From the NCBI RefSeq assembly GCF_009833965.1, contig NZ_CP047165.1, forward strand, positions 744,001 through 808,000: a stretch of DNA of 64,000 nt, read 5' to 3'. A program made the position numbers and the translations under genes. Below, piece after piece: positions 25,675 through 32,699 of this stretch (its first letter is position 1; each line of letters opens with the position of its first letter). Under the pieces are notes generated by a model that worked only from the letters and a program-made list of their open reading frames with translations, did no database searches and was not told the DNA's origin. This DNA comes from Pelistega ratti (lineage in GTDB: Bacteria > Pseudomonadota > Gammaproteobacteria > Burkholderiales > Burkholderiaceae_B).

Positions 25675-25765
25675 ATCCTTTATGGTTTTTAATTTTATAT
25701 ATTGTAACCTTAAAGTATTTACAAGTAAACCCTTTTTTATAATTTAATTTAGAACCATTATGGTT
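25675..25765. promoter_or_regulatory. cI-cro operator region with three 13-bp sites
   Basis: Three sites share the pattern AACCTTWAAGGTT: ATCCTTTATGGTT at 25675-25687, AACCTTAAAGTAT at 25706-25718 and AACCATTATGGTT at 25753-25765. A perfect copy, AACCTTAAAGGTT, is found at 29266-29278. The middle site lies over the leftward cro promoter, and the third covers the first candidate start of cI. This spacing resembles a three-operator lambdoid switch. Binding is inferred. Confidence 0.65.
25701..25729 (-). promoter_or_regulatory. Leftward early promoter (PR-like) for cro
   Basis: On the minus strand TTTACT (25729-25724), 17 bases, TACAAT (25706-25701). The operator-like site at 25706-25718 lies in the spacer and touches the -10 box. 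Confidence 0.65.
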
Positions 25766-25777
25766 AAAATATTATCC

Positions 25778-26473
25778 ATGAAGCTTAAAAATGAAATCCG
25801 ACTAGATAATTTACGTGTATTAATCTCTGAAGCTGGCAATCAGGTCAAATTAGCCGAATTAGTAGGCGTAGCGCCAAGCTACATTAATACACTTGCTAAA
25901 CAACGTATTGATGCCAGTACTGGTAAGTCAAAAAGTATTGGTGAATCTATGGCTCGCAAATTAGAAGTAGCGATGGATAAGCCTTATGGTTGGTTAGACC
26001 AAGACCACTCAGAGCATAAAGATGACGTTACAGATGGGTATATCTCGCTAACCTATTACGATATACAATCATCCGCAGGTAATGGTAACAATGTAGAGTA
26101 CTTCCCTGCGATCAAACAAATTACTGTCTTAGAAGATTGGGCAAATAGTCAGCTCGGGTACAATGCCTCCAAAAGAATAAAACTTATCCAGAATAAAGGT
26201 GTTTCCATGTACCCCACCATCAGAGACGGCGATATTCTGATGGTCGATATTACATGCAACCGCTTTGATGGAGATGGCATCTATATTATCGCCATCAATG
26301 ATGAGTTATTCACTAAACGGCTTATTCGTGATATTGATGATGGCAGTTTATTAATCGTTAGCGATAACCAAACCGCTGGCTATAAAACCAAACGTATCAC
26401 CAAAAGAGAAGAACACCTACTGACTATCTGTGCCAAAGTCAAAAAACATGGGGCGTTTTTGGATACGGTTTGA
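25778..26473 (+). CDS. CI-type repressor with S24 (LexA-like) peptidase domain
   Basis: From ATG 25778 the protein has 231 residues. An XRE-type helix-turn-helix lies at about residues 1-75 (VKLAELVGVAPSYINTLAKQRID), and a LexA-like self-cleaving domain follows: the serine is in GVSMYPTIRDGD near 144 and the lysine in FTKRLIRD near 182. Such repressors hold lysogeny and are cut after RecA activation. An earlier ATG (25760) would add six residues but lies inside operator-like site 25753-25765, so I prefer 25778. The OLD-like gene and the methyltransferase follow on the same strand. Confidence 0.93.
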   Translation: MKLKNEIRLDNLRVLISEAGNQVKLAELVGVAPSYINTLAKQRIDASTGKSKSIGESMARKLEVAMDKPYGWLDQDHSEHKDDVTDGYISLTYYDIQSSAGNGNNVEYFPAIKQITVLEDWANSQLGYNASKRIKLIQNKGVSMYPTIRDGDILMVDITCNRFDGDGIYIIAINDELFTKRLIRDIDDGSLLIVSDNQTAGYKTKRITKREEHLLTICAKVKKHGAFLDTV

Positions 26474-26563
26474 TGGGATAACTAGAAAACTAGCATATAA
26501 CTTGTAGTTCTATTAGAAAATAGGAATTAATAATAGATAGTAACGTTTAAAAAGGATGAAATA

Positions 26564-28195
26564 ATGACCACAACTCATAGCATTAAACTACAAAAACTAT
26601 CCTTTCCAGAAAAATCATTTAGAAAATTTAAGAATATCGAAATAAACTTTGCAAAGAGATTAACTTTAATTGCTGGTCATAATGGCGTAGGTAAAACAAC
26701 TATTTTAGGTTTACTCGCTGGCACATTTGGACAAACTAATACATCCTTTAAAACTTATACAGAGGAAGCATTTTCAAAAAGCATTGAAAATATTCTTCAT
26801 ATTGATTTAACAGAAGTAGAAAAATACGCAGGAGAAGCAAAAGACAATCCAAAAATAACTATTGACTTTAATAAAACCATTATAGAAAAAAGATGCTCAC
26901 TAACAACTAGAACAAGAGGAGATACCCGCCGAGCAAGGCTTGTTGCTCGAAATACATCAAAAGACTTTGATAATATAATCGGTGATTCTTCTAAGATACC
27001 ACTACCCACTATTTTTCTAGGTGTAAAACGATTAATTTCCATTGGCGAATCTGATGAAAAGGATGTTATCAGCACCCCTTTTAAAGAAATGCATCCAGAC
27101 GATAAAGCTCTCATTAAGGAGTTTATAACAAATATTATGACAGGGGGCCAACTTACTGATGATATATCCTATCAAAAAATAGGTAAAAATGAAAAAAGAA
27201 GTGCACAACCAATCTATAAAGGATTTAATGAATTAAGTATTTCTTTAGGACAAGATAGCCTAGGTAATATAGCGACTGCATTAGCTTCTTTTCAAAAATT
27301 AAAACGAGAAATGGGTAATTCATACCCGGGAGGATTGCTACTTATTGATGAAATTGATGTTGGTTTTCATCCTCTTACTATTCGTAAATTAGCCAAAACT
27401 CTAACCTCCATTGCTAGAAGGCTAAGTCTCCAAATTGTAGCAACAACTCATTCACCTATTCTTATTGAAGAATATTTTAAAAATAATCAAAAAAATCAAC
27501 CCGAAGATAAAGTTATTTATTTTTTCGATAGTAACTATCCTCATCTTAAAGATAACATTTCTTTTCAAGATATTCAAAACGATTTAGAACTCACTCCTCC
27601 TTGTAAAATACATAAAGAAACAATGTCTATTTACTTTGAAGATGAAGAAACTAAAGAGTTTTTTAATGAGATACTCCCAGCCAATGCTAGAAGAAAACTT
27701 ATGAAAGAATTAAATATAAATATTACATTACATCTTATTCCCTTAAAAATAGGATGTAATAGTCTATTAAATCTACCCAATATTGATCCTCTTTTTCGCC
27801 AAAGAGTTCTTGTCGTAGATGGAGATGCCTCCCTTACTAAAAATAGATACAATAATACGACAAGGCTTCCATTTCCCAAAAATTCATCTAAAAATCAAAG
27901 ATCCCCTGAACGATTAATCAAAGAGTTTTTAGAAGATTTATCAAGAAATGAGAACCTTCTCCAGCAATTACCTAAGGATATAACATCAGATTATATTCAT
28001 GAACACTTATTATCATCAATCACTACTGATGCAAGAGAATCCAATAAAACTTGGTGGAGGAATAATTTTAAATATTTAAAAGAATGGGGAATTATTAAAT
28101 TATGGGCAAAACATTATAAAAAAGAAGTAGAAGAATTTAAGAATAACTTTTTAATAGCTCTAAAGAACGCCTTAAAAAACGCTGGCCAAAAATAA
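26564..28195 (+). CDS. OLD-like ATPase with Toprim nuclease domain, candidate phage defence gene
   Basis: The 543-residue protein has an ABC-type AAA ATPase half: Walker A GHNGVGKTTI near 38, signature SISLGQDSLGN near 226, Walker B GLLLIDEIDVGFHP near 261 and ATTHSPI near 297. The C-terminal half shows a Toprim pattern with IYFEDEETKEFF near 356 and VLVVDGDASL near 412. This order is that of OLD-family exclusion nucleases (P2 Old) and related defence ATPases. It follows cI on the same strand, where it can be expressed in the lysogen. It is more AT-rich than the structural genes. No TM segment or signal peptide is present. Confidence 0.8.
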   Translation: MTTTHSIKLQKLSFPEKSFRKFKNIEINFAKRLTLIAGHNGVGKTTILGLLAGTFGQTNTSFKTYTEEAFSKSIENILHIDLTEVEKYAGEAKDNPKITIDFNKTIIEKRCSLTTRTRGDTRRARLVARNTSKDFDNIIGDSSKIPLPTIFLGVKRLISIGESDEKDVISTPFKEMHPDDKALIKEFITNIMTGGQLTDDISYQKIGKNEKRSAQPIYKGFNELSISLGQDSLGNIATALASFQKLKREMGNSYPGGLLLIDEIDVGFHPLTIRKLAKTLTSIARRLSLQIVATTHSPILIEEYFKNNQKNQPEDKVIYFFDSNYPHLKDNISFQDIQNDLELTPPCKIHKETMSIYFEDEETKEFFNEILPANARRKLMKELNINITLHLIPLKIGCNSLLNLPNIDPLFRQRVLVVDGDASLTKNRYNNTTRLPFPKNSSKNQRSPERLIKEFLEDLSRNENLLQQLPKDITSDYIHEHLLSSITTDARESNKTWWRNNFKYLKEWGIIKLWAKHYKKEVEEFKNNFLIALKNALKNAGQK

Positions 28196-28217
28196 AAAAA
28201 ACAGTTAAAATTCAGAC

Positions 28218-29075
28218 ATGAACACTTTTTACACTCCCCTACGCTATCCAGGGGGCAAAGGTAAGTTTGCCCCTTTTATTGAGTCCCTTATCAAGCTCAA
28301 TGAATATCCCTATACCCACTATTTAGAGGTATATGCGGGAGGGGCAGCTATTGCCTTAGACCTACTCTATAAAGGCTTTATCAAAGAAATCCATATTAAT
28401 GACATAGATTTTGCTATCTATGCTTTCTGGTATGCCGCTGTTTACCAAACAGATGAAATGATTGACAAAATCCGCTCAGTCGATATATCACTAGATAATT
28501 GGTACTATTACAAAGGCATTCTGATTGATGAGTCAAATAACAATACCCTAGAAAAAGGTTTTGCTACCTTTTTTATGAATCGCTGCAATCGTTCAGGTAT
28601 TTTAAAAGGTGGAATGATTGGTGGTAGAGCACAAACTGGACAATGGAAATTAGATGCTCGGTTTAATAAAGAAGAATTGATTAAACGCTTTGAACTTATT
28701 AAAAAATACCGCTCTCAAATTTATGTACATAATAAAGATGCTAAGGAATTACTAGAATCTTGCCATGATTTTTTACCCGTTCATCAATCGCTTATCTATC
28801 TAGATCCACCCTATTTTGTTAAAGGACAAGGTTTGTATCGCAACTTCTATCAAGCAAAGGATCATGAAGAGATAAAGAAAACCCTAGACCATCTTCAATA
28901 TGACTGGATTGTTTCTTATGACAATGTCCCTGAAATTCGCAAGATATACAAAGGCTATTCAGCCCGTGAACATATCCTAAACTATAGTGCGTACGAAAAG
29001 AAACTTGGAAATGAAATCATTTTCTTTAGTCCAAAATTACGTATTCCTCGCAAAAATCTCCGTAAAGCAGCATAA
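28218..29075 (+). CDS. D12-class N6-adenine DNA methyltransferase (Dam-like)
   Basis: The 285-residue protein has the Dam/D12 motifs in order: LRYPGGKGKFAPFIESL at the N-terminus (SAM-binding), LEVYAGGAAIALDLL near 37, FMNRCNRSGILKGG near 118, and the catalytic DPPY motif in SLIYLDPPYF near 193. It methylates adenine in a short DNA target that cannot be read from the sequence. It lies 22 bases after the OLD-like ATPase and before a terminator, so the two form a unit. An orphan phage methyltransferase is possible; so is a protective partner of the ATPase-nuclease. Confidence 0.9.
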   Translation: MNTFYTPLRYPGGKGKFAPFIESLIKLNEYPYTHYLEVYAGGAAIALDLLYKGFIKEIHINDIDFAIYAFWYAAVYQTDEMIDKIRSVDISLDNWYYYKGILIDESNNNTLEKGFATFFMNRCNRSGILKGGMIGGRAQTGQWKLDARFNKEELIKRFELIKKYRSQIYVHNKDAKELLESCHDFLPVHQSLIYLDPPYFVKGQGLYRNFYQAKDHEEIKKTLDHLQYDWIVSYDNVPEIRKIYKGYSAREHILNYSAYEKKLGNEIIFFSPKLRIPRKNLRKAA

Positions 29076-29084
29076 CCCCCCCCC

Positions 29085-29112
29085 AACCCACTCCCAAGTG
29101 GGTTTTATTTTA
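29085..29112 (+). terminator. Terminator of the cI - OLD-like - methyltransferase transcript
   Basis: AACCCACT and AGTGGGTT pair around a short loop (29085-29104), followed by TTATTTTAT. A run of ten C precedes the stem. Confidence 0.8.
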
Positions 29113-29265
29113 TCTCTACACTCCCCCAAAAAACAACACTTCCTATCCCCCCTCTAACTACACCCTCTCCCATTTTCTCCTATCAACATATAAACTTCTC
29201 TCCTTAAAATTACAATTTATTACAAATTATTTTATCTCTTTTGGTTATTTTATATTTACTTTTAA

Positions 29266-29278
29266 AACCTTAAAGGTT
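29266..29278. promoter_or_regulatory. CI/Cro operator-like palindrome upstream of the rightward early arm
   Basis: AACCTTAAAGGTT is a perfect palindrome around the central base and matches the three sites in the cI-cro region. It lies 38 bases upstream of the first early gene, the place of an OL-type operator. Half-sites GGTTA flank it at about 29,243 and 29,286. Confidence 0.6.
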
Positions 29279-29316
29279 ATTATATGGTTAATTAAATATC
29301 CAAAAAGGAGTAACAA

Positions 29317-29493
29317 ATGAATGCTTACAACGTCAATCAAACCATTATTTTTGCTCATTCATCTAAACGAGCGATTGATATTTTCTTGGCACAGCAAGCC
29401 AATATCCCTGCCCGTATCGTGTGTAAACCCTTAGACCATGCCATAACACTGTCTAAAGGAGTGAATAATGTCACCAAACGCACCATTCACTAA
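29317..29493 (+). CDS. Small early phage protein, unknown function (58 residues)
   Basis: AAAAAGGAG precedes ATG 29317. The protein is 58 residues, starts MNAYNVNQTIIFAHSSKRAI, and is mostly polar with a short hydrophobic stretch. I do not recognise it. It is the first gene after the OL-like operator and overlaps the next gene. Confidence 0.6.
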   Translation: MNAYNVNQTIIFAHSSKRAIDIFLAQQANIPARIVCKPLDHAITLSKGVNNVTKRTIH

Positions 29494-29671
29494 TCGATAC
29501 GATATTGAGCGTCTTTCACATCAGACAGGCATTCAGAATCCCTTTGAGCATATCGAGAAGAAAACCGTATTAGGTCGAGCATTACTCCTTTTTTCTCGCT
29601 ATATGACAAAAAAGCAGCAACAACACACCAAACAACCTGACTTTAAAAAGAGGCAAGCTGGTGATATTTAA
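29468..29671 (+). CDS. Small early phage protein, unknown function
   Basis: This 67-residue basic protein overlaps the previous ORF by 26 bases and is preceded by AAAGGAGTGAATA. Its composition (Arg, Lys and Gln-rich tail KKQQQHTKQPDFKKRQ) suggests a nucleic-acid-binding or disordered end. No family was recognised. Confidence 0.6.
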   Translation: MSPNAPFTNRYDIERLSHQTGIQNPFEHIEKKTVLGRALLLFSRYMTKKQQQHTKQPDFKKRQAGDI

Positions 29672-29704
29672 CCTTACTTTTTTAACTAACCAAAAGGAAC
29701 CAAA

Positions 29705-30040
29705 ATGCGAAAACCCTTTGACGAAACCCTCAAACAGATACGAGCGGGCTTATTACTTAATGAGGCTGCTGAAAAACTACAAGAAGTCGTTACAGCCGTA
29801 GATGCGACCGGTAAACAAGGCGAATTTATCCTCAAGCTCACAATCAAGAAAATTGGTCGTACTGGCACCATGGAAATTGCCGATAAAGTCACCACCAAAG
29901 TACCACAGGAAGCTCCTGTAACAACCATGATGTTTGTAACACCAGAGGGGAATCTTTTAACTGAAGATCCCCGACAAACAAAACTCGACATTGAACGTGT
30001 TGAGTCTAAACCCAAAGAAAAGGTTTTAAAAATTGTTTAA
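29705..30040 (+). CDS. Phage protein of unknown function in the early arm
   Basis: This 111-residue protein has a helical start (ETLKQIRAGLLLNEAAEKLQEVVTAV) and then a beta-rich centre (GEFILKLTIKKIGRTGTMEIADKV). Similar short proteins accompany DUF2303 genes in many phages of Gammaproteobacteria and Betaproteobacteria, but the role is unknown. AAAAGGAACCAAA precedes the start. It is followed 22 bases later by the DUF2303 gene. Confidence 0.75.
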   Translation: MRKPFDETLKQIRAGLLLNEAAEKLQEVVTAVDATGKQGEFILKLTIKKIGRTGTMEIADKVTTKVPQEAPVTTMMFVTPEGNLLTEDPRQTKLDIERVESKPKEKVLKIV

Positions 30041-30062
30041 CCCATCTTAATTAGGAGTAAAT

Positions 30063-30929
30063 ATGGATAACTATCTAAATGAAACAGGCGATACAGAAAA
30101 CATCGTTCAAACTTTATCTAAAAAGCTGGCTCAACCCGTTAAACTAGAAACAGCACTACCCAATAGCTTTGTCAGTGTTTTTGCTATACCTAAGGGCTAT
30201 GATCTCGTATCAGATGCAAGTTCAGAGCAGTACCAACCTGCTCCCTATCGAGCAAAAGGGAATGTCCATTTTGTCGATGTTGATTCATTTATTGAATACG
30301 TTAATTTATACAAAACACCTGAAACACGTCTATATGCCAAGGTTGATCCTCAGAATACTGAGCAACCGCTCTTAATCAAGGCTGTATTTAACGAGCATGT
30401 TCCACACGCATTAGCTGGCTGGCGTGATTTTACTGCTACGCTGACAATGCTCCCCTCTTATGAATGGAAACTATGGAATTACCACCATAAAGAAGCGCAA
30501 AGCCAGTTTGATTTCGCTGTCTTTATTGAAGAAAACATCAAAGACATTCATCACTCAGAAGACCGTAAAACCCCAACGGGTACTGATATGCTCAAGCTAG
30601 CACTTGACTTTGAAATTAAGCAGGATAAATCCATTAAATCTATCGTACGCACGCAGTCAGGTGGTACAAAACTGGATTTTGTAGATATGGAAAACCAAGC
30701 TACGGTAGAGCAAATGCAAGCCTTTAATGAGTTTGCTATCGGTATTCCTGTTTTCTTCCACGGCAAAGGCTATGAAATCTTTGCTCGCTTACGTTACCGT
30801 CAATCACAAGCCAAACTTACTATTTGGTATGAACTCATTCGCCCTGATTTAGTCGTTGATGCTGCTGTTACCGCTGTTTTAACGACTATTAAAGAAAAAG
30901 TGAGTATCAATCCACTTTATATTGCGTAA
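30063..30929 (+). CDS. DUF2303-family phage protein (YfdQ-like)
   Basis: The 288-residue protein fits DUF2303: an N-terminal region, a central AGWRDFTATLTMLPSYEWKLW phrase, and the later FAVFIEENIKDIHH stretch typical of the family. YfdQ-like proteins occur in prophages near recombination and early genes; the function is unknown. A ribosome site (TTAGGAG) lies upstream. Confidence 0.88.
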   Translation: MDNYLNETGDTENIVQTLSKKLAQPVKLETALPNSFVSVFAIPKGYDLVSDASSEQYQPAPYRAKGNVHFVDVDSFIEYVNLYKTPETRLYAKVDPQNTEQPLLIKAVFNEHVPHALAGWRDFTATLTMLPSYEWKLWNYHHKEAQSQFDFAVFIEENIKDIHHSEDRKTPTGTDMLKLALDFEIKQDKSIKSIVRTQSGGTKLDFVDMENQATVEQMQAFNEFAIGIPVFFHGKGYEIFARLRYRQSQAKLTIWYELIRPDLVVDAAVTAVLTTIKEKVSINPLYIA

Positions 30930-30945
30930 TCTCCCCTCCCAGCGT

Positions 30946-31066
30946 CACCTGCTACAGTGGTGAGCAAGCCGGGGCTGACCGGCACCGTTCTTTAACAATG
31001 TGTGAAATAAGGATATGTGTTTAACAATCCATAGCGTCATTGCTTTGGCGCTATGGGTGGTTTTTC
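30946..31066 (+). ncRNA. Structured non-coding segment with boxA-like motif
   Basis: Three hairpins are seen in order: CACC with GGTG (30946-30962), GCCGG with CCGGC (30968-30983), and CCATAGCG with CGCTATGG (31029-31056) followed by TTTTT. Between the second and third lies TTCTTTAACAAT (30988-30999), which resembles the rRNA-type boxA antitermination signal. The whole could be a leader with terminator, an antitermination site or a small RNA. Confidence 0.45.
30988..31012 (+). repeat. Left copy of a 25-base inverted repeat, boxA-like
   Basis: The sequence TTCTTTAACAATGTG followed by TGAAATAAGG is the reverse complement of 35421-35445 at 23 of 25 bases. The pair brackets the membrane protein, DUF3800 and antirepressor cassettes. 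Confidence 0.55.
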
Positions 31067-31107
31067 CTTTTCTTCTGGTAATAATATTTTTTACAAAAGG
31101 TTCTTAT

Positions 31108-31281
31108 ATGTTTTCAACAATACTTATCTCAGCATTAGTAGCATTAATTGTCTCTTTAATAGTACATTGGTTCTTCATGACTCAGTTAACAAAATGGATT
31201 GATGATTTTTTTGATAGAGAAGATAAAACATTCAAAAAATACGCAGAAGATATTACAGAAATAGTAAGAAAAAATTTATAG
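31108..31281 (+). CDS. Small membrane protein of unknown function
   Basis: From ATG 31108 (AAAAGG upstream) the 57-residue protein has one hydrophobic helix (about residues 3-20, TILISALVALIVSLIVHWFF) and a charged, helical C-terminus. An in-frame ATG at 31015 would add a second hydrophobic segment, but it lies within a terminator-like hairpin, so I prefer the shorter form. No family was recognised. It lies between the structured segment and the DUF3800 RNA. Confidence 0.55.
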   Translation: MFSTILISALVALIVSLIVHWFFMTQLTKWIDDFFDREDKTFKKYAEDITEIVRKNL

Positions 31282-31339
31282 GCAAACTCTGCAGAAGTTT
31301 CGACCAAGAGCGGTAAGTTGATATGGAGATAATTATTAG

Positions 31340-31368
31340 TTGCTTTTTCTATTGTTCTTGTATATAAT
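31340..31368 (+). promoter_or_regulatory. Promoter of the DUF3800-associated RNA
   Basis: TTGCTT (31340-31345), 17-base spacer, TATAAT (31363-31368). Transcription would start at the base of the structured RNA. Confidence 0.7.
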
Positions 31369-31375
31369 AGTAAAC

Positions 31376-31499
31376 ATAGACAGGTAAATCCTAGTTAAAC
31401 TGCGAAGCGGTTATCGTATCGTAAGCGTATGTGAAGTACGTCAGCACTAGGGGCTGTCGCTATTCATTTAAAGCCACCAGTTTTATACTAAATTGGTGG
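31376..31499 (+). ncRNA. Highly structured RNA upstream of the DUF3800 gene
   Basis: Nested helices enclose a multibranched core: GACAG (31379-31383) with CTGTC (31454-31458), then CCTAGT (31390-31395) with ACTAGG (31446-31451). Inside are a hairpin AACTGC-GAA-GCGGTT and a smaller CGTA/TACG stem. A strong stem AAGCCACCA/TGGTGGCTT follows (31470-31502). DUF3800 genes are known to be preceded by several classes of conserved RNA (DUF3800-I and others). I cannot assign the class from memory. Confidence 0.65.
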
Positions 31500-31527
31500 C
31501 TTACTTATTGCATAAAAGGACAATAAA

Positions 31528-32184
31528 ATGCAAATCTCAGCTTATCTAGATGAAAGCGGTGATCTTGGGTGGAAATTTGATGCACCTTACCGCCAAGGTG
31601 GCTCAAGTCGTTATCTAACGATTGCCGCAATCTTAATTCATCATGATAAACGTCATTTACTTAAACGGTTAATGAGAGATTTATATAATAAAACAAAAAC
31701 ACCTACAAATAAAGAAGTTAAATGGGCTGCTCTCACGGTAGAACAACGTATCTGGATAGCAAATAAACTAGCAGATTTCAAAATAAAGCATGGTAATGAT
31801 GTTCAATATTTCTGTATGACTGTTAATAAGGAAAAAGTCGCAGTACATATTCGTCAAGATCAAAACAAACTCTATAATTACATGGTCAAGTGCTTACTTG
31901 CCAAAGAGTTTGCAAAATATAATAAAGTTATATTCAATATTGATCAACGAACAATGAAAGTACAAAGTGGCAATTCCTTACATGATTACCTACAAACAAC
32001 AATCTGGCTTGATATTGGTGCAGAAACATTACTAACAACCAATCAATGTGACAGCAAATGCCATTTAGGTGTTCAGCTTGCTGATATTATTTCAGGCATA
32101 GTACAAAGCCATTTTGAAGATGCAAAGAGCGAGCCTTTCAATATATTAGAAGTACACAGTGAAGTAAAAACACTCTTCTTTTAA
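31528..32184 (+). CDS. DUF3800 protein (RNase H-like fold family)
   Basis: The 218-residue protein begins with the diagnostic YLDESGDLGW and has later acidic motifs in FNIDQRTMK near 138 and LADIISGIVQSHFE near 189, in agreement with the DUF3800 nuclease-like core. DUF3800 proteins are common in mobile elements; function is not firmly known and a nuclease role is suspected. A ribosome site (AAAAGGAC) precedes the ATG. The structured RNA directly upstream is probably part of the same system. Confidence 0.9.
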   Translation: MQISAYLDESGDLGWKFDAPYRQGGSSRYLTIAAILIHHDKRHLLKRLMRDLYNKTKTPTNKEVKWAALTVEQRIWIANKLADFKIKHGNDVQYFCMTVNKEKVAVHIRQDQNKLYNYMVKCLLAKEFAKYNKVIFNIDQRTMKVQSGNSLHDYLQTTIWLDIGAETLLTTNQCDSKCHLGVQLADIISGIVQSHFEDAKSEPFNILEVHSEVKTLFF

Positions 32185-32251
32185 AACACCCAATTGTAAA
32201 CTATAGTAAGTTTATAAAGCAAACCTTATAGTTCTCATTAAAAAACCATAT

Positions 32252-32280
32252 TTGACACCAACCGCCCTTTCAGGCATAAT
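32252..32280 (+). promoter_or_regulatory. Promoter of leader B in the antirepressor array
   Basis: TTGACA (32252-32257), a 17-base spacer and CATAAT (32275-32280), close to the sigma-70 consensus. Confidence 0.8.
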
Positions 32281-32289
32281 GAAACCACT

Positions 32290-32445
32290 ACTAAATTCAC
32301 AGCGGTTTCCGCACCTGTCAGCCAAGCGGTTTTTTTACGCCTATTTACAGGCACGTCTTCTTATGACGGGTTGAGAACTGGAAATATAACACCTTTTGGG
32401 AATACCAGTCGCCGTCTGTGAACGGTAGTTGAAGCCCGTCACCCT
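32290..32445 (+). ncRNA. C4-type antisense leader RNA candidate, copy B (no antirepressor directly behind)
   Basis: The closing helix is GACGGG (32365-32370) with CCCGTC (32435-32440). The inner hairpin ACTGG/CCAGT encloses AAATATAACACCTTTTGGGA, and the second hairpin is CCGT/ACGG. The 5' half shares a long conserved stretch with copies A, C and D (GTCAGCCAAGCGGTTTTTTT). Unlike the others it is followed not by a BRO gene but by a second promoter and a diverged leader (B'). Confidence 0.65.
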
Positions 32446-32460
32446 ACTAAGCAGTATCTA

Positions 32461-32489
32461 TTGACAACAAAAAATCTTTTTGCTACTAT
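32461..32489 (+). promoter_or_regulatory. Promoter of leader B'
   Basis: TTGACA (32461-32466), 17-base spacer, TACTAT (32484-32489). Confidence 0.65.
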
Positions 32490-32495
32490 TTCCAC

Positions 32496-32655
32496 AAGGT
32501 CTCAAAAGCCTATTTGTCAAACGGTCATATCACCCCGTTAGTGTGTTTTTTTATGTCTTAAATATATACAGGATATATGCCGACGGTGCGAGGAATACAA
32601 TACCGTAAGGGAATAACTCCGCCAGATTTTGACACTGGTTTTGAGCCGTTGGCGC
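32496..32655 (+). ncRNA. Diverged C4-type leader RNA candidate, copy B'
   Basis: The sequence is different from the other copies, but the architecture is kept: a 9-bp closing helix GCCGACGGT/GCCGTTGGC (G.U pairs allowed), an inner hairpin GCGAG/CTCCGC around GGAATACAATACCGTAAGGG, and a hairpin CCAG/CTGG. The loop phrase AATACAAYACC...GGGAATA is conserved with the other copies. A short stem CCCT/AGGG follows, as the fourth hairpin does elsewhere. The antirepressor copy 2 lies directly behind it. Confidence 0.55.
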
Positions 32656-32699
32656 CCTCTCAAGGGTTTTATAAACTCCTCTCAAAAAGGAAGTGTCAA

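Noticed and set aside
25441..25692. Plus-strand ORF of 83 codons with a good AGGAG site opposite cro
   Set aside because: The minus strand encodes a clear Cro/YdaS protein over the same bases; the plus product has no recognisable features.
31015..31107. Longer start for the small membrane protein (31 extra codons)
   Set aside because: The extra part lies inside the CCATAGCG/CGCTATGG hairpin with T run; the ATG at 31108 has its own ribosome site.
32577..32699. Upstream ATG that would extend antirepressor copy 2 by 41 codons
   Set aside because: The extension runs through the leader RNA fold B', and a better start with a ribosome site lies at 32700.
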